Made by a program: the position numbers and the translations under genes. From positions 1-5,277 of the forward strand of contig JAJFIG010000151.1 in the NCBI GenBank assembly GCA_021775195.1: a stretch of 5,277 nucleotides of DNA, given 5' to 3'. Positions within the stretch are counted from its first letter, which is position 1. Each line of letters starts with the position of its first letter. Source of the stretch: Rhodospirillales bacterium. GTDB taxonomy: Bacteria > Pseudomonadota > Alphaproteobacteria > Rhodospirillales > 2-02-FULL-58-16. This document shows positions 1 through 3,921 of this stretch, piece by piece. The notes under the pieces were generated by a model that was given only the letters and a program-made list of their open reading frames with translations, was not told the DNA's origin and did no database searches.

Positions 1-230
1 GATGTCGCGCCCAGAACCTGGAGTGTGAATGGGTTATCGAAGGTGAATGTGCTTTGGGTGAGGGTGACGATGGTGCCGTTGACGTCGACGGTCCCGTTTT
101 CGATATAATCGGCGCCGGGAATGCCCAGTTGCAGGGTCGGCAAGGCCAGCGCCGGCCGTCCACTCATGACCACGGTCGCGACCACGAGGGCGAAACCGAA
201 TGCTTTCCACGTTGCCTTTTTCAGTGCCAA
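1..230 (-). CDS. Secreted protein, probable choice-of-anchor N / PEP-CTERM-type, 5' part only
   Basis: Read on the minus strand from a TTG at 230-228, the frame stays open for 76 codons to the window edge. Residues 1-29 form a textbook signal peptide: a Lys-rich start (ALKKATWK), a hydrophobic core (FALVVATVVM) and an A-L-A cleavage site after residue 29. The mature protein begins LPTLQLGIPGADYIENGTV and continues with a beta-rich Thr/Asn stretch and FTLQVLGA. From memory of the family, this N-terminus resembles 'choice-of-anchor N' proteins, which carry a C-terminal PEP-CTERM sorting signal. That tail lies outside the window, so the assignment is an inference. The TTG start is supported by GAGGGGAC 7 nt upstream and by the signal peptide beginning exactly there. 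A sigma-54-type promoter lies about 60 bp upstream. Certainty is high for a secreted protein and moderate for the family. Confidence 0.72.
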   Translation of the reverse strand, partial: MALKKATWKAFGFALVVATVVMSGRPALALPTLQLGIPGADYIENGTVDVNGTIVTLTQSTFTFDNPFTLQVLGAT

Positions 231-237
231 GACCGGA

Positions 238-245
238 GTCCCCTC
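238..245 (-). promoter_or_regulatory. Ribosome binding site deciding a TTG start
   Basis: The minus strand reads GAGGGGAC here, followed by 7 nt and then TTG at 230-228. It is a strong Shine-Dalgarno match and the main reason for choosing this non-ATG start for the exported protein. Confidence 0.65.
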
Positions 246-269
246 AAAATCTCAATCGAGTTCACGTGC

Positions 270-288
270 TGTGACATCTCTGTGACAT
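270..288. repeat. Tandem TGTGACAT pair at the transcription start
   Basis: TGTGACAT occurs at 270-277 and again at 281-288, an 11-bp period (one helical turn). The pair sits between the -12 element and the predicted start of the sigma-54 transcript. It could be an operator or part of the leader, or it could be chance. No regulator is identified. Confidence 0.35.
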
Positions 289-303
289 GCAAGAATCGCG
301 CCA
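289..303 (-). promoter_or_regulatory. Sigma-54 (RpoN) -24/-12 promoter
   Basis: The minus strand reads TGGCGCGATTCTTGC. It matches the RpoN consensus TGGCACG-N4-TTGCW at all positions except one (G for A at position 5). The invariant GG (302-301) and GC (290-289) have the correct spacing. The predicted transcription start is near 277, giving a leader of about 47 nt to the TTG at 230. Such promoters need an activating AAA+ enhancer-binding protein, and suitable upstream sites are present at 368-386, 479-497 and 589-607. In floc-forming PEP-CTERM bacteria, RpoN with PrsK/PrsR controls PEP-CTERM genes, which fits the protein downstream. Confidence 0.75.
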
Positions 304-322
304 ACTTTCGTGAATCCATATT

Positions 323-335
323 TTTCAATTGGTTG
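323..335 (+). promoter_or_regulatory. Candidate IHF binding site
   Basis: TTTCAATTGGTTG matches the IHF core WATCAA-N4-TTR at eight of nine defined positions (T for A at the second). AT-rich sequence flanks it on the left. It lies between the -24/-12 promoter (289-303) and the nearest upstream repeat (368-386), which is where IHF usually bends DNA at sigma-54 promoters. Single matches to this degenerate consensus are common, so support comes mainly from position. Confidence 0.35.
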
Positions 336-367
336 GGGGGATCGTGGAAATTGCTGTCGATCGAAAG

Positions 368-386
368 TGTAAAGAATTCCGACACC
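368..386 (+). repeat. Upstream activator-like direct repeat, copy 1
   Basis: TGTAAAGAATTCCGACACC. This copy is nearest to the sigma-54 promoter, about 90-110 bp upstream of the predicted start near 277, a typical distance for an NtrC-family enhancer site. It is identical over 19 bp to copy 2. The outer TGT...ACA triplets form a weak inverted symmetry. The likely role is binding of the activator of the minus-strand exported-protein gene; PrsR is the family-based guess. Confidence 0.6.
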
Positions 387-478
387 GAATCGGGGGGGGT
401 CCAAAATCAAATCCGGAGAATTCCAAAAAACCAATTTATTTTCAAACAGTTAAACACAAATTGGTGATTGCTCCATTA

Positions 479-497
479 TGTAAAGAATTCCGACACC
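479..497 (+). repeat. Upstream activator-like direct repeat, copy 2
   Basis: TGTAAAGAATTCCGACACC, identical to copy 1 and starting exactly 111 bp after it. The sequences flanking the two copies are unrelated apart from being AT-rich, so this is a conserved short element and not a recent duplication of a larger block. Confidence 0.6.
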
Positions 498-588
498 TTA
501 GAGGCGGAGCAAGGGCGGGAGGCACCACCAGGCTCTTTTGTTTCCTTATTTCCAATAGGTTATTGAGAAATTTTGACTGATTAAGAAC

Positions 589-607
589 TGTAAAGTTCAC
601 CGACACC
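589..607 (+). repeat. Upstream activator-like direct repeat, copy 3 (diverged core)
   Basis: TGTAAAGTTCACCGACACC, starting 110 bp after copy 2. It shares TGTAAAG and CCGACACC with the other copies and differs only in the central bases. The pattern of conserved ends and a variable middle, TGTAAAG-N4-CCGACACC, is what a dimeric regulator would leave. It is also the copy nearest to the plus-strand gene starting at 726, so an effect in that direction cannot be excluded. Confidence 0.55.
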
Positions 608-710
608 CGCGAACATCAACCACAATCACCGGTCTCGGCAGGGGGTGCCGGGCCGTTAACGCCCACGAAACCATTTGCCGCTACCGTTTTCCCATCCAAT
701 CGTCCCAATT

Positions 711-718
711 AGGGGGAG
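711..718 (+). promoter_or_regulatory. Ribosome binding site deciding a GTG start
   Basis: AGGGGGAG lies 7 nt before the GTG at 726. It favours that start over the in-frame TTG at 675, which has no Shine-Dalgarno sequence and would place this purine-rich element inside the coding region. Confidence 0.55.
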
Positions 719-725
719 ACGGAAC

Positions 726-935
726 GTGCATGACCCTGACCGCTTTCGGATTATCAACAGCCAGTGCGAGCGGGTGTGCCATCTGATCAATCGGGCGGAG
801 CGCACAGCCGACGCCGCCGAGGCCAAGGCCCTCTACCGCCTGGCGCGTATCCTGACCCAAGATATTTCGGACACCGTCCGCGATTGTCTGGCGCCGATGG
901 TCGTCGCCTACACCGCCCTCGACGACGCCGCCTGA
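726..935 (+). CDS. Small hypothetical helical protein, 69 aa
   Basis: I do not recognise this protein. From the GTG at 726 it is 69 residues, has no signal peptide or membrane segment, and looks wholly alpha-helical. Residues 9-50 are rich in Ala, Arg, Glu and Leu in an amphipathic pattern (for example CERVCHLINRAERTADAAEA), and the C-terminus is acidic (LDDAA). Three cysteines (14, 18, 54) are present, the first two as C-x3-C. It stops at TGA followed at once by an in-frame TAG. A strong ribosome binding site and GC-rich third positions support real translation. It stands alone, divergent from the exported-protein gene and about 290 bp before the mucR-like gene. Confidence 0.6.
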   Translation: MHDPDRFRIINSQCERVCHLINRAERTADAAEAKALYRLARILTQDISDTVRDCLAPMVVAYTALDDAA

Positions 936-1229
936 TAGACCGTCGCTCGCCGAATTGGCCGCGAAGAACGACGGTTCGCACCGCTCATCTGTGAAAATGC
1001 GCTGCATGTCCGGCGTATGTCCGCCTGCCGAGGGAACGGGTTATCTCATCGTGCAGCGTACCTGATTACGCGAACGGACACGATATTCCTCGTCATATTT
1101 GGAGAAAACACCGGTACGACCGTATTGAGTACAGGGCTTAAGTTACTTGCATAGACGAGATGTTTGTTCTAATAAATAATTCCAAACACAAATATCAATT
1201 ATAACTACCCCAGACTTGGTGAACAGACA
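936..1229. other. Intergenic leader of the mucR-like gene
   Basis: No gene is seen in these 294 bases. The first part is GC-rich and contains ATGTCCG twice, at 1006-1012 and 1017-1023 (an 11-bp period). From about 1130 the composition turns strongly AT-rich up to the gene start, as expected for a promoter and regulator-binding region. Confidence 0.5.
1161..1205 (+). promoter_or_regulatory. AT-rich promoter/operator candidate of the mucR-like gene
   Basis: A TGTTTG (1161-1166) / CAAACA (1183-1188) inverted repeat encloses 16 nt of nearly pure A/T. It is followed by TATAAC at 1200-1205, a five-of-six match to a -10 box 24 nt before the ATG; no good -35 is visible at the matching spacing. MucR/Ros proteins bind AT-rich, T-A-step-rich promoters and often repress their own gene, so autoregulation here is plausible. 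This is inference from composition and position. Confidence 0.35.
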
Positions 1230-1652
1230 ATGACAGTTGAAAATAAGCTGCTGCTTAATTTAACGGCCGAGATCGTCAGCGCGTTTGCTGGCCGGAATGT
1301 GGTTTCGGCGGAGGCGTTTCCCGATTTGATCAAGACCGTGCACCGTACCCTGGCGGGCCTTGGCGACTCGGCCCAGGCCGCGGCCCAGGAACTGACGCCG
1401 GCGGTGCCGATCAAGAAGTCGGTAACCAACGAGGAGATCATCTGCCTCGAATGTGGCCGCGGCGCCAAGATGCTCAAGCGCCATTTGGCCAGCGCCCACG
1501 GGCTCAGCCCCGACGAATACCGCCAGCGCTGGCGCCTGCCGGCGGATTATCCGGTGGTCGCGCCTGTATACGCCGCCAAGCGTTCGTCCCTGGCCAAACA
1601 GATCGGCCTCGGCCGCAAGCCCGGTAAAATGGTGAAGAAAAAGAAAAAATAA
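1230..1652 (+). CDS. mucR: MucR/Ros family zinc-finger transcriptional regulator
   Basis: The 140-residue protein matches the MucR/Ros family in length and layout. The N-terminal half (about 1-60) is helical and probably mediates oligomerisation. The C-terminal DNA-binding region starts with EEIICLECG and contains the prokaryotic zinc finger C72-x2-C75-x9-H85-x4-H90. It continues with the hallmark stretch GLSPDEYRQRWRLPADYP and a segment matching the usual YAAKRSSLAKQIGLGRK. The protein ends in a Lys-rich tail (VKKKKK). Family members act as H-NS-like silencers or regulators of exopolysaccharide, motility, cell-cycle and virulence genes. The ATG at 1230 has only a weak GGTGA upstream. The gene is monocistronic, with hairpins after its stop. 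Alphaproteobacteria usually carry several paralogues, so the symbol names the family and not a specific orthologue. Confidence 0.9.
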   Translation: MTVENKLLLNLTAEIVSAFAGRNVVSAEAFPDLIKTVHRTLAGLGDSAQAAAQELTPAVPIKKSVTNEEIICLECGRGAKMLKRHLASAHGLSPDEYRQRWRLPADYPVVAPVYAAKRSSLAKQIGLGRKPGKMVKKKKK

Positions 1653-1659
1653 GCTGGAA

Positions 1660-1684
1660 ACCGAGGCGCTCGGCGCGCCTCGGT
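1660..1684. terminator. Hairpin after the mucR-like gene
   Basis: ACCGAGGCGC (1660-1669) pairs perfectly with GCGCCTCGGT (1675-1684) around a 5-nt loop, starting 7 nt after the mucR-like stop. No T-run follows on the plus strand. On the minus strand the stem is followed by a few T residues and, further on, by the T-rich complement of the Lys codons, so it may work better for the convergent lipoprotein transcript. Confidence 0.5.
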
Positions 1685-1698
1685 CAAACCCCGGCCCG

Positions 1699-1722
1699 CG
1701 GCGCCGGGTTTTCCCGGCGCCG
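1699..1722. terminator. Second GC-rich hairpin between convergent genes
   Basis: CGGCGCCGGG (1699-1708) pairs perfectly with CCCGGCGCCG (1713-1722) around a TTTT loop. It ends 9 nt before the stop codon of the minus-strand lipoprotein gene. There is no clear T-run on either side, but two 10-bp stems in an 80-bp convergent gap make a bidirectional termination or transcript-end role likely. Confidence 0.5.
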
Positions 1723-1731
1723 TTACTACCT

Positions 1732-2208
1732 CTACTGAACTATTTTCCACGACCCGTCGGGCTGACGGCAAGCAGTGCCGAAGGCGGTCTCGGTCTTGCC
1801 GCCGACGTTGATCGTCGTCTGGTATTCCCGGCAGTAGTCACCGGTCGACGTGTGGGTGCCCTCGCGGGTCGGCGTGAAGGTGCCGGAATTGCCGCTTTTC
1901 GGATTATCCCAGGCAATTGGCTGGCCGATGGGCGCGGCGTGGGCCTGTTCCTGGGCCCGGCTGGCGTGCATGCGGTCCGCCTTGTCCAGCGATTTGCCGA
2001 CCTCCGAGCCAAGGAATGCCCCAGCCAGGGCCCCGATGGCAACCGCCGCCAGTTGGCCCTTGCCGCTACCGAGCTGTGAACCGGCAAGGGCTCCCAGACC
2101 GGCCCCGACCAGGGTGCCGCCGGCCTCCTTGGGCCGGTCCTGGTAATTGGCGCAGGCACCCAGCAGGATGACGACGAGGGCTGCCGATGTAATGGACTTG
2201 ATGGTCAT
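1732..2208 (-). CDS. Glycine-zipper outer-membrane lipoprotein (17-kDa surface antigen type)
   Basis: The 158-residue protein starts with a lipoprotein signal peptide: MTIKS, a hydrophobic run, and the lipobox LGAC with Cys19 as the predicted lipidated residue. A glycine zipper follows with exact four-residue spacing in two blocks, Gly31/35/39/43/47 and Gly59/63/67/71, separated by SGKGQ. This is the 2TM glycine-zipper domain of the rickettsial 17-kDa surface antigen family. The C-terminal domain (about 95-158) carries AWDNPKSGNSGTFTPTREG, then YCREYQTT...ACRQPDGSWKIV, with Cys126 and Cys147 able to form a disulfide. Its place is expected to be the outer membrane; its exact role in envelope integrity is not established. 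AGAGG lies a few nt before the ATG. It converges on the mucR-like gene and diverges from pdxH. Confidence 0.88.
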   Translation of the reverse strand: MTIKSITSAALVVILLGACANYQDRPKEAGGTLVGAGLGALAGSQLGSGKGQLAAVAIGALAGAFLGSEVGKSLDKADRMHASRAQEQAHAAPIGQPIAWDNPKSGNSGTFTPTREGTHTSTGDYCREYQTTINVGGKTETAFGTACRQPDGSWKIVQ

Positions 2209-2379
2209 TTCTTGAACCTCTGTTTATCTGTTTCTTGACAAACGGTGTTGCGGAACCTTCCTTTAGGTGTTGACCCAATCCGGGAAAAGGTCCGCGCCCG
2301 CAAACATTGCGCCACCGGCGCCACGCCGGCGGCAGGTGGAAATCGCGGAAACTCTGCGAGGATTTTAACGAAACACGCC
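2209..2379. promoter_or_regulatory. Divergent promoter region between the lipoprotein gene and pdxH
   Basis: These 171 bases must hold start signals for both flanking genes. A perfect plus-strand TTGACA lies at 2235-2240, but no good -10 follows at 16-18 bp, so the pdxH promoter stays uncertain. A GC-rich hairpin lies in the presumed pdxH leader: CCGGCG (2315-2320) and CGCCGG (2324-2329) with a CCA loop, extended by GCC/GGC after one mismatch. Its role is unknown; it lies 47 nt before the ATG and is not followed by T residues. Confidence 0.35.
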
Positions 2380-2970
2380 ATGGCTGTCACCATAAGCGCT
2401 GATCCTATTGGCCTTTTTCAGGCCTGGCTAGCGGAAGCCCACGAAACCGAGCCCGCCGACCCCACCGCCATGGCCCTGGCCACGGCGACCGCGGACGGGG
2501 TGCCGTCGGCCCGCATGGTGCTTCTGAAGGGGGTCGACGATCAGGGGTTCACCTTCTTCACCAACCTGAACAGCCGCAAGTCCCATGAGCTCACCGCCAA
2601 CCCCCGCGCCGCCCTTTGCGTCCATTGGAAGTCGCTCAAGCGCCAGGTGCGCGTGGAAGGGGCGGTGGAACCCGTCGAGGTGGCCGAGGCCGACGAATAT
2701 TTCGCCACACGGCCCCGCCTTAGCCAGATCGGCGCCTGGGCGTCGAAGCAGTCGCGCCCCCTCGAGGGCCGCTTCGAGCTCGAGGGCCGGGTTGCCCGCT
2801 ACACCGCCCGATTTCACGTCGGCGACGTCCCCCGGCCCGAGTTCTGGTCCGGTTTCCGGGTTGTGCCCGACCATATAGAATTCTGGGAGGACCAGCCGTT
2901 TCGCCTCCACGACCGGGTCGTGTATCATCGTGGCGAGGACGGTTGGACGACGGAGCGGTTGTACCCGTGA
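2380..2970 (+). CDS. pdxH: Pyridoxamine/pyridoxine 5'-phosphate oxidase
   Basis: The 196-residue protein is an FMN enzyme that oxidises pyridoxamine or pyridoxine 5'-phosphate to pyridoxal 5'-phosphate with O2, giving H2O2, in vitamin B6 synthesis and salvage. The family motifs are in order: [13 protein letters not shown] at the N-terminus, [17 protein letters not shown] (45-51), FTNLNSRK (60-67), [19 protein letters not shown] (76-94), [15 protein letters not shown] (108-122), QSRPL (124-128), [15 protein letters not shown] and RLHDR (175-179), the Arg/His pair that contacts substrate. It ends in the usual RLYP. The frame is open back to 2245, but the added residues do not look like family sequence, so the ATG at 2380 is preferred. 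Its ribosome binding site is weak (GCGAGGA, rather far). The stop overlaps the next gene's start by 4 nt. Confidence 0.95.
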   Translation: MAVTISADPIGLFQAWLAEAHETEPADPTAMALATATADGVPSARMVLLKGVDDQGFTFFTNLNSRKSHELTANPRAALCVHWKSLKRQVRVEGAVEPVEVAEADEYFATRPRLSQIGAWASKQSRPLEGRFELEGRVARYTARFHVGDVPRPEFWSGFRVVPDHIEFWEDQPFRLHDRVVYHRGEDGWTTERLYP

Positions 2971-3911
2971 CGGCTGACGGAACCGGCACCCTGGCGGCCT
3001 CGGCGTCGCCCGTATCGCCCGAGCGCAGGGCGCGGCTCATGCGCCTGGCCACCTATGCCTCGGTCTCCGTGGCCTCGGTTCTCATCGTCGCCAAGTTCGG
3101 CGCCTGGCTGGCCACTGATTCCATCAGCCTGCTCTCCACCCTGATCGATTCGCTCCTCGATGCCGGAGCCTCCCTGGTCAACCTGTTCGCCGTCCGCCAG
3201 GCCCTTCAGCCGGCCGACGCAGAGCACCGCTTCGGCCACGGCAAGGCCGAGCCCCTGGCCGGCCTGGTACAGGCCGCCTTCATCTGCGGTTCCGCCGTCT
3301 TCTTGCTGTTCGAGGCCGGCGAGCGCCTCTACCGCCCCGCGGTCATCACCAACACCGAGGTCGGCCTCGCGGTCCTCGTCCTTTCCATCGCCTTGACCGT
3401 GGTTCTCGTCGGATTCCAGCGCTACGTCGTGCGCCACACCGGCTCCGTCGCCATCAGCGCCGATTCCATGCACTACAAGATGGATGTCCTGGTCAACATC
3501 GGTGTTATCGTCTCCCTTCTGCTCGCCACCCGCCTCGGCTGGCAGGCGGCCGATCCCTTGATCGCCATCGCCATCGCCGTCTACATCGTTTGGGGCGCCG
3601 GGGAGATCGGCAAGGCGGCACTGCACATCCTCATGGACCGGGAACTGCCGGAAGACGACCGCAAAAGGATCCGGGACATTGCCATCGCCCATCCCGATGT
3701 CCATGACATCCACGACCTTCGCACTCGCTCCTCGGGGCCCGACCTGTTCATCCAGTTCCATCTGGAGATGGACGGCGACCTGACCCTTCTCCGGGCGCAC
3801 GAGATCTCCGACCAGGTCGAAGCCGCGGTCAACGAAGCCTTCCCCGATTCCGAGGTGCTTATCCACGAGGACCCCAAGGGCCTCTTCGAAGACCACACCG
3901 AGTTCCATTAG
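2967..3911 (+). CDS. fieF: Cation diffusion facilitator, FieF/YiiP-type metal efflux transporter
   Basis: This inner-membrane Zn2+/Fe2+/Cd2+:H+ antiporter has 314 residues from the GTG at 2967. Six membrane segments lie between about residues 27 and 212, followed by a cytoplasmic domain. Every metal ligand known from E. coli FieF has a counterpart at constant offset: site A Asp61, Asp65, His169, Asp173 (IDSLLDAG and SMHYKMD); site B Asp84, His87, His91 ([13 protein letters not shown]); C-terminal site His249, His265, His300, Asp302 ([20 protein letters not shown]). The DD/HD site A fits Zn2+/Cd2+/Fe2+ and not the Mn-type clade. The GTG overlaps the pdxH TGA (GTGA), which implies translational coupling, with GGAG 11 nt upstream; the in-frame TTG at 2943 is a weaker start. 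The main substrate in this organism cannot be decided from sequence. Confidence 0.93.
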   Translation: MTADGTGTLAASASPVSPERRARLMRLATYASVSVASVLIVAKFGAWLATDSISLLSTLIDSLLDAGASLVNLFAVRQALQPADAEHRFGHGKAEPLAGLVQAAFICGSAVFLLFEAGERLYRPAVITNTEVGLAVLVLSIALTVVLVGFQRYVVRHTGSVAISADSMHYKMDVLVNIGVIVSLLLATRLGWQAADPLIAIAIAVYIVWGAGEIGKAALHILMDRELPEDDRKRIRDIAIAHPDVHDIHDLRTRSSGPDLFIQFHLEMDGDLTLLRAHEISDQVEAAVNEAFPDSEVLIHEDPKGLFEDHTEFH

Positions 3912-3921
3912 GTCTGCCTCG

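Larger units (their letters stand above)
304..725. other. AT-rich intergenic regulatory region
   Basis: This stretch between the divergent genes starting at 230 (-) and 726 (+) holds no credible gene. It is clearly more AT-rich than its surroundings up to about 600. Besides the three 19-bp repeats and the IHF candidate it contains an eight-G run at 392-399, an inverted repeat (ACCAATTT at 430-437, AAATTGGT at 458-465), a second near-match to the IHF core at 440-452, an isolated AGAATTCC at 417-424 resembling the middle of the repeats, and a small hairpin at 636-650 (CGGCA/TGCCG with a GGGGG loop). No clear sigma-70 promoter for the gene at 726 was found. Confidence 0.55.

Noticed and set aside
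54..467. A 137-codon plus-strand frame
   Set aside because: It lies antisense to the signal-peptide gene and runs through the promoter and first repeat. Codon use changes along it and the product has no family resemblance.
329..580. An 83-codon plus-strand frame across the repeat region
   Set aside because: It covers two of the regulatory repeats, which give it a repeated KEFRH peptide. It has no convincing ribosome binding site and non-coding base composition.
368..607. The three repeats as a CRISPR array
   Set aside because: The repeat units are 19 bp with about 91 bp between them, the third is diverged in the centre, and no cas genes are present. The size and context fit regulator sites.
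675..725. N-terminal extension of the small gene to the TTG at 675
   Set aside because: No Shine-Dalgarno sequence precedes the TTG, while AGGGGGAG lies 7 nt before the GTG at 726.
2245..2379. N-terminal extension of pdxH by 45 residues
   Set aside because: The extra sequence does not resemble the family, includes the leader hairpin, and would give a protein of 241 residues; the ATG at 2380 gives the expected length and N-terminus.
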